Below, one piece after another: positions 41,417 through 50,057 of a stretch of 64,000 nt of DNA. The translations under genes were made by a program, and so were the position numbers. Origin of the DNA: Streptomyces mangrovi (lineage in GTDB: Bacteria > Actinomycetota > Actinomycetes > Streptomycetales > Streptomycetaceae); NCBI RefSeq assembly GCF_900114215.1, contig NZ_FOSG01000007.1:1-64000 (forward strand), in the 5' to 3' direction. How positions within the stretch are numbered: the stretch's first letter is position 1; every line of letters begins with the position of its first letter. Below the pieces are notes generated by a model. It ran no database searches, had not been told where the DNA came from, and saw only the letters and a program-made list of their open reading frames with translations.

Positions 41417-41977
41417 TCAGGCGGCGGACGGCGCGGCGGCGGCCGAGACCCTGCCGAGGACCTCGACGAGCTGCCCGGTGATCTCGGCGTCGTCGGCCGG
41501 GTGGGCCTCGGCGAAGCGCACGACCGAGTTGGGGATGGAGAGCTTCACGTCCTCCAGCACGGTGGCGCCCGCGATCCCCGCGGCCTTGCGGGTCTCGTCC
41601 TGCGCCCACACACCGCCGTACTGCCCGAAGGCGGTGCCGACGACGGCCACCGGCTTGCCGGACAGGGCGCCGGCGCCGTAGGGACGGGAGAGCCAGTCGA
41701 TCGCGTTCTTCAGCACGGCCGGGATGGTGCCGTTGTACTCGGGCGAGAACAGCAGGAAGGCGTCGGCTCCGCCGGCCACCTCGCGCAGCCGCGCGGCCTC
41801 GGCGGGCACGGAGCCCTCGGCGTCGACGTCCTCGTTGTAGAAGGGCAGGTCGCCCAGGCCCTCGTGGACGACGATCTCGACGCCCTCGGGGGCGTGCTTC
41901 ACGGCGGCCTCGGCGAGCTGGCGGTTGTGCGAGCCGGAGCGGAGGCTGCCGACGAGGGCGAGGATGCGGACGGACAT
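41417..41977 (-). CDS. NAD(P)H-dependent FMN reductase (flavodoxin-like)
   Basis: A 186-residue protein with the flavodoxin-like FMN motif LALVGSLRSGSHNRQLAEA and the family motif FSPEYNGTIPAVLKNAIDWLSRPYG. It reduces FMN, quinones or azo compounds with NAD(P)H. It is divergent from a TetR gene with two operators between them, so it is probably the regulator's target. Confidence 0.9.
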   Translation of the reverse strand: MSVRILALVGSLRSGSHNRQLAEAAVKHAPEGVEIVVHEGLGDLPFYNEDVDAEGSVPAEAARLREVAGGADAFLLFSPEYNGTIPAVLKNAIDWLSRPYGAGALSGKPVAVVGTAFGQYGGVWAQDETRKAAGIAGATVLEDVKLSIPNSVVRFAEAHPADDAEITGQLVEVLGRVSAAAAPSAA

Positions 41978-42017
41978 GGCGTCTCCTGTGGGGATCGGGG
42001 AGGGTCGGAGCGGTAAA

Positions 42018-42066
42018 CGGACCGTGGTCCGCATACTTTCTAGCACGCTAACCGGACCGTGGTCCA
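42018..42066. promoter_or_regulatory. paired TetR-type operators
   Basis: Two copies of the inverted repeat CGGACC-GT-GGTCC(G/A) at 42018-42031 and 42053-42066 are spaced 35 bp apart. They lie between the divergent FMN reductase and TetR genes, with the second ending 31 bases before the TetR GTG. Confidence 0.85.
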
Positions 42067-42097
42067 TTTTCTTCCCCCGGGGAGTACGCTGAGTTCC

Positions 42098-42757
42098 GTG
42101 ACTGCGATCGCGCCGCCCGACGACGAACAGGGCCACCCCGGGCAGACAGCCGGGCGGACGGCCGGGCAGCCGCTGCTGCCGCTGGCCGGCCAGACGCCCC
42201 CCATGCGCGCGGACGCGGCCCGCAACCGGACGCGTCTGCTGGAGGCCGCCGCCCGGCTGGTGGCCGAGCGCGGCCCCGAGCACCTGACCATGGAGGCCGT
42301 CGCGGCGGCCGCCTCCGTCGGCAAGGGGACCGTCTTCCGGCGCTTCGGCGACCGGGGCGGCCTGCTCATGGCCCTCCTGGACCACTCCGAGCGTCTCTAT
42401 CAGGAGTCCTTCCTCACCGGCCCCCCGCCGCTGGGGCCCGGGGCGCCCCCCGTGCGGCGGCTGGAGGAGTTCGGCCTCGCCACGCTCAGGCACCTGGCCG
42501 CCCACCGGGCCCTGCTGCTGGCCGCCGAGCCGGAGGCCTGCAGACGCTTCGAGCCCCCGCCCCGCCGCCTGGTCCTCACCCACCTCGCCGCGCTGCTGCG
42601 CGAGGCCGGCGCCGGCGACGCCGAACTGCTGGCCCACACCCTGGCGAGCCACCTGGACGTCGCACTGCTGCACCACCTCACCCAGCGGCGCGGCATGCCG
42701 CTGGAGCGTCTGGAGGCCGGCTGGCTCGATCTGGTCGCCCGTATCACCCGCGCCTGA
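42098..42757 (+). CDS. TetR-family repressor
   Basis: A 219-residue regulator. The N-terminal helix-turn-helix reads ARLVAERGPEHLTMEAVAAAASVGKGTVFRRFGD. The C terminus resembles SACE_7040-type ligand domains. GTG 42098 is the likely start. About 35 extra residues precede the DNA-binding domain, so a later ATG at MRADAARN is also possible. It probably represses itself and the FMN reductase through the double operator. Confidence 0.88.
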   Translation: MTAIAPPDDEQGHPGQTAGRTAGQPLLPLAGQTPPMRADAARNRTRLLEAAARLVAERGPEHLTMEAVAAAASVGKGTVFRRFGDRGGLLMALLDHSERLYQESFLTGPPPLGPGAPPVRRLEEFGLATLRHLAAHRALLLAAEPEACRRFEPPPRRLVLTHLAALLREAGAGDAELLAHTLASHLDVALLHHLTQRRGMPLERLEAGWLDLVARITRA

Positions 42758-42835
42758 CCCGCCGGGCCGGGCCGGCCTGCCGCACCGCCCCGGCCCGCCC
42801 CGGCCCGCAGCGCCCGGCTCACGCCGGCCGCGGGC

Positions 42836-43468
42836 TCAGTGACCCCGGTCGATCCACTCCTGGAGGTGGGGAGCCTCGGCGCCGATGGTGGTGGACTCGC
42901 CGTGTCCGGTGCGCACCACCGTCTCCGGCGGCAGGGTGAGCAGCCTGTCGCGGATGGAGTCGATGATGGTCGGGAAGTGCGAGAAGGACCGCCCGGTGGC
43001 CCCGGGGCCGCCGGCGAAGAGGGTGTCGCCGGTGAAGACCGTACCCAGCGCCGGGGCGTACAGGCAGACCGCGCCGGGCGCGTGGCCGGGGGTGTGCAGC
43101 ACCGTCAGCCCGGTCCCGGCGACGGTGAGCCTCTGGCCGTCGGCCAGTTCCCCGTCCGGCGCCCGGCCGGGGTGGGTCAGGTCCCACAGCGGCCGGTCGT
43201 CGGGGTGGAGCAGGACGGGCGCGCCGGTGGCCTCGGCCAGGGCCGGAGCGGCGCCGATGTGGTCGTCGTGGGCGTGGGTGCACACGACGGCGGTCAGCCG
43301 CCGCCCGTCCAGCGCGCGGGCGATGGCTTCGGCATCGTGGGCGGCGTCGACGACCAGTGCCTCGTCCTCGTCGCCGACGATCCAGACGTTGTTGTCCACC
43401 TCCCAGGTGCCGCCGTCCAGGGAGAAGGTGCCGGAGGTGGTCAGATGGTCGACGCGTACGGTGCTCAC
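42836..43468 (-). CDS. MBL-fold metallo-hydrolase linked to mycothiol formaldehyde dehydrogenase
   Basis: A 210-residue glyoxalase II-like hydrolase with the metal motif [11 protein letters not shown], then [13 protein letters not shown] and [15 protein letters not shown] 43468 overlaps the stop of the dehydrogenase gene (GTGA). In actinomycetes this pair is conserved, and the hydrolase likely cleaves the S-formylmycothiol thioester made by its partner. Confidence 0.9.
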   Translation of the reverse strand: MSTVRVDHLTTSGTFSLDGGTWEVDNNVWIVGDEDEALVVDAAHDAEAIARALDGRRLTAVVCTHAHDDHIGAAPALAEATGAPVLLHPDDRPLWDLTHPGRAPDGELADGQRLTVAGTGLTVLHTPGHAPGAVCLYAPALGTVFTGDTLFAGGPGATGRSFSHFPTIIDSIRDRLLTLPPETVVRTGHGESTTIGAEAPHLQEWIDRGH

Positions 43469-44550
43469 AGGACCACCACCGAGCGCAGCACGTCGCCGGC
43501 CTGCATACGGTCGAACGACTCCTCCACACCGTCCAGCTCGATGGTCTCGCTGACGAACGCGTCCAGGTCCAGCCGGCCCTGGAGGTAGAGGTCGATGAGC
43601 ATGGGGAAGTCGCGGGAGGGCAGGCAGTCGCCGTACCAGGAGGACTTCAGCGCCCCGCCGCGGCCGAAGACGTCCAGCAGCGGCAGCTCCAGCCTCATCT
43701 CGGGGGTGGGCACCCCCACCAGCACCACCGTCCCGGCCAGATCCCGGGCGTAGAAGGCCTGCCGGTAGGTCTCGGGGACGCCGACGGCGTCGATGACCAC
43801 GTCCGCGCCGAATCCTCCGGTCAGCTCCCGCACCGCCTCCACCGGGTCGCTCTCGCGGGAGTCGACGGTGTGGGTGGCGCCCAGCTTCCGGGCGGTGGCC
43901 AGCTTGCGGTCGTCGATGTCGACGGCGATGACCCGCGAGGCTCCGGCCAGGTTCGCGCCCATCACCGCCGCTCCGCCCACCCCGCCGCAGCCGATGACGG
44001 CCACACTGTCGCCGCGCTGGACGTTCCCGGTGTTCAGCGCGGCGCCGAGGCCGGCCATCACACCGCAGCCCAGCAGACCGGCGACGGCCGCCGACGCGGC
44101 CGGGTCGACCTTGGTGCACTGCCCGGCGTGGACCAGGGTCTTGTCCGCGAACGCCCCGATGCCCAGGGCGGCGGTCAGCTCGGTGCCGTCCTCCAGCGTC
44201 ATCCGCTGCGCGGCGTTGTGGGTGGCGAAGCAGTACCAGGGCCGTCCGCGGCGGCAGGCACGGCACTGCCCGCACACCGCCCGCCAGTTCAGGACCACGA
44301 AGTCGCCGGGTTCCACCTCGGTCACGCCCTCGCCGACCGACTCCACCACGCCCGCGGCCTCGTGCCCCAGCATGAACGGGAAGTCGTCGGAGATGCCGCC
44401 CTGGCGGTAGTGCAGGTCGGTGTGGCACACCCCGCACGCCTGCACCTTCACCACCGCCTCGCCGGGGCCGGGGTCGGGCACCACGACCGTCTCGACGGTG
44501 ACCGGCTCGTTCTTCCGCCGGGCGATGACCGCCCGCACCTTCTGTGACAC
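43465..44550 (-). CDS. S-(hydroxymethyl)mycothiol dehydrogenase
   Basis: A 361-residue zinc alcohol dehydrogenase. Catalytic zinc residues are in [11 protein letters not shown] and GHEAAGVVE. The structural zinc motif is [15 protein letters not shown], and NAD binds at [12 protein letters not shown]. It closely fits the mycothiol-dependent formaldehyde dehydrogenase (MscR/AdhE2) used for formaldehyde and nitrosothiol detoxification. Start GTG 44550 with AGGAGAGG upstream. Confidence 0.92.
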   Translation of the reverse strand: MSQKVRAVIARRKNEPVTVETVVVPDPGPGEAVVKVQACGVCHTDLHYRQGGISDDFPFMLGHEAAGVVESVGEGVTEVEPGDFVVLNWRAVCGQCRACRRGRPWYCFATHNAAQRMTLEDGTELTAALGIGAFADKTLVHAGQCTKVDPAASAAVAGLLGCGVMAGLGAALNTGNVQRGDSVAVIGCGGVGGAAVMGANLAGASRVIAVDIDDRKLATARKLGATHTVDSRESDPVEAVRELTGGFGADVVIDAVGVPETYRQAFYARDLAGTVVLVGVPTPEMRLELPLLDVFGRGGALKSSWYGDCLPSRDFPMLIDLYLQGRLDLDAFVSETIELDGVEESFDRMQAGDVLRSVVVL

Positions 44551-44882
44551 GTCTTCGCAGCCTCTCCTGTGCTCAGGGGTCCTGGGGCCCGCCTCGGCGG
44601 CGGGCCCCAGTCCACCGCTACCCCGAACCTCCCCCGCCGACCCGCCGCCCCGCCGCACGTCCCGCGACGGATCCGCAGGCGGGCCACGAGGGCGGAAGCC
44701 GCTCCCTGCGGCCGGCCCCCGGTGCTGTAGGGTTGCCGCTCCGCGACACAGTGCGACGCGAGGGGGTGAGACCGGTCGACGCCAGGTCAGGCAGGGCTCT
44801 CTCGTCCCGCGGTCCCGCGAAGGCGCCGGTTCCCCGGCACGGGTGACCGTGAGAGCGCCCTTCGGCATCCCGAAAGGCCCTC
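44551..44882. other. 332-base divergent region with hairpin and pyrimidine tract
   Basis: It lies between the dehydrogenase (minus) and HemK-like (plus) genes. A 12-bp stem (44582-44593 with 44599-44610) lies 32 bases upstream of the dehydrogenase start, in its probable leader. From about 44890 the plus strand becomes strongly pyrimidine-rich across the first codons of the HemK-like gene. No gene is seen in the gap. Confidence 0.5.
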
Positions 44883-45758
44883 GTGTCTCATCCCTCCTCC
44901 TTCTCCGCTTCTTCCGTTCCTTCAGGTCCTTGGGACCTTTCCGCTCCTTCCGCTCTGCCCGCCGTCGCCGCCCGGCTGCGGGCCGCGGGCTGCGTCTTCG
45001 CCGAGGACGAGGCGCGGCTGATGCTGTCCGCCGCCCGTACCCCCGATGAGCTCGCCGCCATGGTGGAGCGCCGGGCGGGCGGACTTCCGCTCGAACACGT
45101 CCTGGGCTGGGCGGAGTTCCGCGGTCTGCGCATCGCCGTGGAGCCCGGGGTCTTCGTGCCCCGCCGCCGTACCGAGTTCCTCGCCCGGCGGGCCGCGGCG
45201 CTCGCCGGGCGTCGGCGCGGCGCCGTCGTACTCGACCTGTGCTGCGGTTCGGGCGCGGTGGGCGCCGCGGTGGCGGCGGCCGTGGAGGGGGTGGAACTCC
45301 ACGCCGCCGACGTCGACCCGGCCGCGGTGCGCTGCGCGCGCCGCAACCTCGCCGCCGCCGGGGGCCGGGTGTACGAGGGCGATCTGTACGCCCCACTGCC
45401 CGCGGCGCTGCGCGGCCGCGTCGACGTGCTGGTCGCCAACGCGCCCTATGTGCCAACCGATGAGATGGGGCTGCTGCCCGCGGAGGCCCGCGAGCACGAG
45501 CCGCCGGTGGCGCTCGACGGCGGGCCGGACGGGCTGGGCGTCCAGCGGCGGGTGATCGAGGAGGCGCCGCGGTGGCTGGCGCCGGACGGGCAGCTGCTGG
45601 TGGAGACGGGCGGGCACCAGGCGCCGCGGACGGCGCGGGCCGTCGCCCGGGCCGGTCTGGTGCCTCAGACGGTCGTCTGCGAGGAGCTGTACGCCACCGT
45701 CGTCGTCGGCTCCCCGGCAGGCGGCGGTGGGGCCGACGGCGGGGCGCGGCAGAGCTGA
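44883..45758 (+). CDS. HemK/PrmC-related protein glutamine N5-methyltransferase-like
   Basis: A 291-residue methyltransferase of the actinobacterial PrmC-related group. N-terminal helices are followed by [26 protein letters not shown] (PrmC-type linker), SAM motif [12 protein letters not shown], and VANAPYVP in place of the canonical NPPY. The target may be a release factor or another protein. Start GTG 44883 with AAAGG upstream. The first 25 residues are Ser/Pro-rich and coded by a pyrimidine-rich tract. Confidence 0.85.
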   Translation: MSHPSSFSASSVPSGPWDLSAPSALPAVAARLRAAGCVFAEDEARLMLSAARTPDELAAMVERRAGGLPLEHVLGWAEFRGLRIAVEPGVFVPRRRTEFLARRAAALAGRRRGAVVLDLCCGSGAVGAAVAAAVEGVELHAADVDPAAVRCARRNLAAAGGRVYEGDLYAPLPAALRGRVDVLVANAPYVPTDEMGLLPAEAREHEPPVALDGGPDGLGVQRRVIEEAPRWLAPDGQLLVETGGHQAPRTARAVARAGLVPQTVVCEELYATVVVGSPAGGGGADGGARQS

Positions 45759-45774
45759 CGGCGGAACCGACGGC

Positions 45775-45815
45775 GGAGGGCCGGGGCGCCCCGGTGCGGG
45801 GCGCCCCGGCCCTCC
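45775..45815. terminator. bidirectional terminator
   Basis: Perfect 19-bp arms (45775-45793 and 45797-45815) with loop GTG lie between the convergent HemK-like and GH9 genes. Confidence 0.88.
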
Positions 45816-45848
45816 GGTCGGGTGGCGTGCGGCCGAAGGTGCGTCAGG

Positions 45849-48518
45849 TCACTTGACCGTGCACGCCTTCCCGTTCAGGGAGACGGCGTCCGGGTCGGCC
45901 GCCTGGCCGCCGGATGTTCCGTTGAAGCCGAAGCTCACGGAGCCGTTCGCCGGGATGGTGCTGTTCCACTGCGCCGGCTTGGCGACGACGTCCCGCCCGG
46001 TCTGGACGACCTGGGCGTTCCACGCCTGGGTGATCCGCTGGTCGTCGGCGAAGGACCAGGTCAGCTCCCAGCCGCTGAGCGTGTCGGTGCCGGTGTTCTT
46101 CACCGTCACATTGGTGCTGAAGCCGCCGTTCCACCGGTTGGAGGAGTAGGTCACCTCACAGGAGGGCGTCTCGTCCGGGTCCTCGCCCGGGTCCTCGCCG
46201 CCGTCGCCGCCCTGGCCGAGGTCGTCGAGGTAGGAGGCCACCCAGGCCAGCGGGGCGTTCCAGTTGATGGTGATCTCGTTGGTGGCCCAGGACTCGATGT
46301 GGTCGATGTAGCACATCGCCGGGGCGCAGCCCTGGAGCTTGTCCTGGGCGATCGGGTCCTGGATCTCGACGTTCGGGCCGCCCGCGACGGAGCCGGGCGC
46401 CGGGTTGGGCAGGTCCGGGTCGAGCTGGTTCGCCCAGAACCGGTGGTGCTGGTTGCGCGAGTCGCGCTCGCCGTAGCCGGTGACGTAGGACTGGTTGAGC
46501 GGGTTGCGGCCCAGCAGGTAGTCCATGCCGCGCAGCACCGCGTCGCGGTAGGCGCTCTCGCCGGTCAGGTCGTGCGCGGTGGCCAGGACCACCATGTTGT
46601 TGAGGACCTGGCTGTTGGAGCCCCACACGTAGTGGTTGTCCTGCGGGGCGTAGGGCACGCCGTAGGCGGCGCCGCGGGAGTCGGCGGCGTAGCCGTCGGC
46701 GGCCTCGGTGACCATGGCGCGTACGCCCTGGAGCTGGGCGTCGGTCATCTCGTTGGGCACGGTGGCCAGGCTGAGCGCGCCCAGGCCGGCGGTGGCCCCC
46801 CAGGACATGCCGCCGCGCGGGAAGACGGCGTCGGTGTCACCGTGCAGCGGGGAGTCCATGACCTCCTGACGGTAGGTCTCGTTGCCGGTGGTGACGAAGA
46901 GTTCGGCCGCGGCCCAGTAGAACTCGTCGGACACGTCGTTGTCGCTGTAGGCGCCGCCGCCGGTGCCGTCGTTCGGGTCGGCGAGCATGTCCGGGTGCGC
47001 CTTGGCGGCGGCCCAGGCGGTCTCGGCGGCGTCCAGGCACCGCGCGGCGAAGTCCGCGTCGTACTGCTCGAACAGGCGGGCGCACTGGGCTGCGGTGGCG
47101 GCCACGTTGAGGGTGGCGGCGGTGGACGGCGCGTGCAGCTCGCGCGGCTGCGGGTCCTGGTGCGGCAGCAGCGGCAGTCCGGTCCACTCCCGGTCGTGGA
47201 TCTTGTGGTGCGCCATGCCGGCGAGCTCCTCGCCGGCGGGCACCATCATCCGCATCAGGAAGTCCATCTGCCAGCGGGCCTCGTCCAGCACGTCCGGGAC
47301 GCCGTTGCCGCGCTCGGGGACGCGGAGCTTCCCGTCGCCGAGCGCGGCGCCGTCGGCGCCCTCGGCGGTGAGGGTGCGCTCGTAGTTGGACATCACCTGG
47401 GCGACGGAGATACCGCCGTTGACGACGTACTTGCCGTGGTCACCGGCGTCGTACCAGCCGCCGGAGACGTCCAGGGTGTAGTCGCACAGGCCCTCCTGGC
47501 ACGGGACCTCGGTGTCGCCCTGGTTGGGTGCGGCGCCGACGTGTCCGGCGGGACGGGCGTACTCCTCGCCCACCAGGTCGGCGTCGATCTCGATGCCGCT
47601 GCGGTTGTGGTAGAAGTACGCCAGCGCGTCCGAGCGCAGCTGCGAGTACAGGTCGTCGCCGATGTCGAAGGGCTCGCTGGTCTCGCCGTCGACGGTGACG
47701 GTGTAGCCCTCGCCCGCCTCGGTGAAGTCGCCGAAGTCGAAGGTGTGGACGTTCTGGCGCGAGGTGGGGTCGGTTCCGGCGGGAGTGGTGGTGCCGGATG
47801 CCTTCTCGGTACCGTCGGCGTCCTTGAGCGTCCAGGTCAGGGCCGAGGTCTCGTCGGTGACGAAGGTGCCGTTCTTGGGCCCCTCGGTGAGGTAGCCGAC
47901 CTGGTTGACGCGTACCGGCGAGCCGGTGTCGGGCTCGTAGACGGGCGGCTCGGCGCCGCCGGTGAGCGAGACGTCGTCCACGCAGAAGGTGTACGCCTGC
48001 TCGCTGCCGCCGATCTGGAAGGCGAGCTGGGCGGCCTCGTGGTCGGCGCCCGCGGTGAAGACGTGGGTGAAGGTCTTCGCCTCCGCGCCGACCTGGTCGG
48101 CCGAGGCGTGCTCGGTGGTCCAGGGCTCGGCGGCCATCTGGACGTTGGTGCGGACGGTGATCGGCTCGGTGGCGCTGGCGGTGAAGCTCAGCTCGTAGCC
48201 CTCGCCCGCGGCGAGCGGGAGGTCGTTCTGCCCGACGATGGCGTCCCAGGGGTTCTCCGTGCCGGCGGGCACCTCGGCGCACAGCCGGCCGTCGACGACC
48301 TCGCCGGGGCTGTTCTCCGTCCACCACCAGCCGGTGGTGCCGTTGGAGAAGTCGCCGTTGGTGATCAGTTCGGGCCCGTCCGCGGCCTCGGCCGCGAGGG
48401 CGGGGGCGGTCAGGGCGCCGGCCAGCAGTCCGGCGGCGGCCACGGCGCCCAGCACGCGGCGCCTGCCGCGGCGCGGGCGGCCCGTCGCCCGGGGCTGAGG
48501 GGGCGGATGAGGTGTCAC
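45849..48518 (-). CDS. secreted GH9 cellulase with N-terminal CBM and C-terminal CBM2
   Basis: An 889-residue secreted cellulase. Order: signal peptide (about 1-43), CBM4-like module (ELITNGDFSNGTTGWWW...CVDDVSL), Ig-like CelD_N domain (VRVNQVGYLTEGPKNGTFV), GH9 catalytic domain, Asp/Glu/Gly linker, and CBM2 ending CTVK. In the catalytic domain GGWYDAGDHGKYVVNGG holds the catalytic Asp pair and IESWATNEITINWNAPL the general-acid Glu. GTG 48518 with GGAAGGACC is the start. A CebR operator lies about 75 bases upstream. Confidence 0.95.
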   Translation of the reverse strand: MTPHPPPQPRATGRPRRGRRRVLGAVAAAGLLAGALTAPALAAEAADGPELITNGDFSNGTTGWWWTENSPGEVVDGRLCAEVPAGTENPWDAIVGQNDLPLAAGEGYELSFTASATEPITVRTNVQMAAEPWTTEHASADQVGAEAKTFTHVFTAGADHEAAQLAFQIGGSEQAYTFCVDDVSLTGGAEPPVYEPDTGSPVRVNQVGYLTEGPKNGTFVTDETSALTWTLKDADGTEKASGTTTPAGTDPTSRQNVHTFDFGDFTEAGEGYTVTVDGETSEPFDIGDDLYSQLRSDALAYFYHNRSGIEIDADLVGEEYARPAGHVGAAPNQGDTEVPCQEGLCDYTLDVSGGWYDAGDHGKYVVNGGISVAQVMSNYERTLTAEGADGAALGDGKLRVPERGNGVPDVLDEARWQMDFLMRMMVPAGEELAGMAHHKIHDREWTGLPLLPHQDPQPRELHAPSTAATLNVAATAAQCARLFEQYDADFAARCLDAAETAWAAAKAHPDMLADPNDGTGGGAYSDNDVSDEFYWAAAELFVTTGNETYRQEVMDSPLHGDTDAVFPRGGMSWGATAGLGALSLATVPNEMTDAQLQGVRAMVTEAADGYAADSRGAAYGVPYAPQDNHYVWGSNSQVLNNMVVLATAHDLTGESAYRDAVLRGMDYLLGRNPLNQSYVTGYGERDSRNQHHRFWANQLDPDLPNPAPGSVAGGPNVEIQDPIAQDKLQGCAPAMCYIDHIESWATNEITINWNAPLAWVASYLDDLGQGGDGGEDPGEDPDETPSCEVTYSSNRWNGGFSTNVTVKNTGTDTLSGWELTWSFADDQRITQAWNAQVVQTGRDVVAKPAQWNSTIPANGSVSFGFNGTSGGQAADPDAVSLNGKACTVK

Positions 48519-48591
48519 AGTTCGGTCCTTCCGGCGTGGGGAAAACGGACGGGGCGACGCGACGGCATGACGAGCTGCGCCCCACAACATC

Positions 48592-48605
48592 TGGGAGCGC
48601 TCCCA
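48592..48605. promoter_or_regulatory. CebR operator upstream of GH9 gene
   Basis: A perfect TGGGAGCGCTCCCA palindrome, identical to the site at 36063. It places the GH9 gene under cellobiose-responsive repression. Confidence 0.93.
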
Positions 48606-48717
48606 TAGATCGTGGGGTGCATGACAGAAAGCGTCAAGACATCGGACGCCACCAACGGATTCCCGCAACCGGGCGGACCGCCGGCCGCGGCGGCGCGTCC
48701 CCGGGCCCGCGGCGGCG

Positions 48718-48761
48718 CGCGTCCCCGGGCCCGCGGCGGCGCGCGGGCCCGGGGACGCGCG
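48718..48761 (-). terminator. terminator after FAD oxidoreductase gene, with duplicated arm
   Basis: Perfect 19-bp arms (48718-48736 and 48743-48761) with a 6-base loop lie directly after the leftward FAD gene stop. The left arm has a second tandem copy starting about 48694, so two alternative stems are possible. Confidence 0.8.
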
Positions 48762-48763
48762 AC

Positions 48764-50026
48764 TCAGCCCAGGGTCACCGTGTCCCGGGTGCCGGCCGAG
48801 CGCCGGCTGCCGGGCACCGGGGCGCCGCGGCGCCCGCCCAGCCGGCGCCGGACCCCTCGCACCAGCCGTTCCGCCGTGAAACCGGCCCCGTAGACGAACC
48901 GCATGGACGGGCCGAAGGACGGCGCCGTCAGCAGCCCGGCGAAGAACAGGCCCGGAACCGAGGACTCGAACCGGCCGTCCACCTCGGGCGCCCGGCCGGT
49001 CCCCGCCAGCCGCAGGCGGTTGCGCACATACGGGTCCAGCAGGCCCAGCCGCCCGATGTCCGGGACGAAACCGGTGGCGGCCACCACATGGTCGGTCTCC
49101 AGGGTCGTGGCCGCCCCCTCGGCCGTCTCCAGACTCAGCCGCACTCCCCCGCCCGCCGGGACGGCCGCCCGCAACCGCTGGCCGAGCAGCACCGGTACCC
49201 GGCCCTCCACCCGGTCGCGCAGCCACCAGGCCCCGGCCGGGCCCAGCGCCCGGTCCGCGATCCGGGTCCGCAGCGCACCCGGCAGCCGGCGGACCACCCA
49301 GGGCTTCTCGGACCACACCCAGCTGGGCCAGCCCGTGCCCAGCCCGCAGTGCGGGTCGACCAGGGAGCGCAGCGCGGAGCGCTCCAGGGGCTGGGGCGGG
49401 GTGTTCCAGGAGACGCCGCCGGCGCGGGCCACCACCCGGGGGCGGGCGCCGCACTCGGCCAGCAGGGCCGCGGTCTCCAGGGCGGCCTGCCCCGCGCCGA
49501 TCACCGTGACGTCCCGGCCGCGGAAGCGCGACAGGTCCCGGTGGTGGCTGCTGTGCGTGACGAGTTCGCGGGGCAGGGCCCGCAGCGGCTCGGGGCGGTG
49601 GACGAACGGCATCACGCCGACGGCCAGGGCCACGGTCCGCGTCAGGATCGCCTCGCCCGCCTCGGTCTCCACCAGGAAGCCCTCCGTCCGGGGCCGCACG
49701 GAGAGAACCGTCTCCTCCTCGACCGACGGCACGGCCGAACGCCCGAACCACAGCCCGTACTCGGTGAAGACGCCGATCGGCAGCGGGTCGCCGTGCTCGG
49801 CGCGCAGTCCCCGGGAGGCGCAGTAGGCGGCCAGGGTGTGCTCGCCGGAGGGGTCGGACAGGTTCGAGGACCAGGGCTCGGACTTGAGGAACATCCCCTC
49901 GGGCATGTGGTCCCGCCAGGAGGCCATCGGGCGGCCGAGGACGCGTACCCCGATCCCGGCCGCCGCCGCGTGGGACGCGATCGACAGTCCGTAGGGGCCC
50001 GCGCCCACCACTACCAGGTCGTACAT
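48764..50026 (-). CDS. FAD-dependent oxidoreductase / flavin monooxygenase-like
   Basis: A 420-residue flavoprotein with an N-terminal FAD motif VVVGAGPYGLSIASHAA and a second, NADPH-binding motif VTVIGAGQAALETAALL. A conserved VVAATGFVPDIGRLGL is typical of class B-like monooxygenases. Substrate unknown. It is 31 bases downstream of the ATP-grasp gene on the same strand, suggesting a joint pathway. Confidence 0.85.
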   Translation of the reverse strand: MYDLVVVGAGPYGLSIASHAAAAGIGVRVLGRPMASWRDHMPEGMFLKSEPWSSNLSDPSGEHTLAAYCASRGLRAEHGDPLPIGVFTEYGLWFGRSAVPSVEEETVLSVRPRTEGFLVETEAGEAILTRTVALAVGVMPFVHRPEPLRALPRELVTHSSHHRDLSRFRGRDVTVIGAGQAALETAALLAECGARPRVVARAGGVSWNTPPQPLERSALRSLVDPHCGLGTGWPSWVWSEKPWVVRRLPGALRTRIADRALGPAGAWWLRDRVEGRVPVLLGQRLRAAVPAGGGVRLSLETAEGAATTLETDHVVAATGFVPDIGRLGLLDPYVRNRLRLAGTGRAPEVDGRFESSVPGLFFAGLLTAPSFGPSMRFVYGAGFTAERLVRGVRRRLGGRRGAPVPGSRRSAGTRDTVTLG

Positions 50027-50057
50027 GGTCGGTCACCGTTCTCTCGTCGTGGGGTCG

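Noticed and set aside
45822..48608. 928-residue plus-strand frame opposite the GH9 gene
   Set aside because: Antisense shadow of a clear GH9-CBM2 protein, with no domain of its own.
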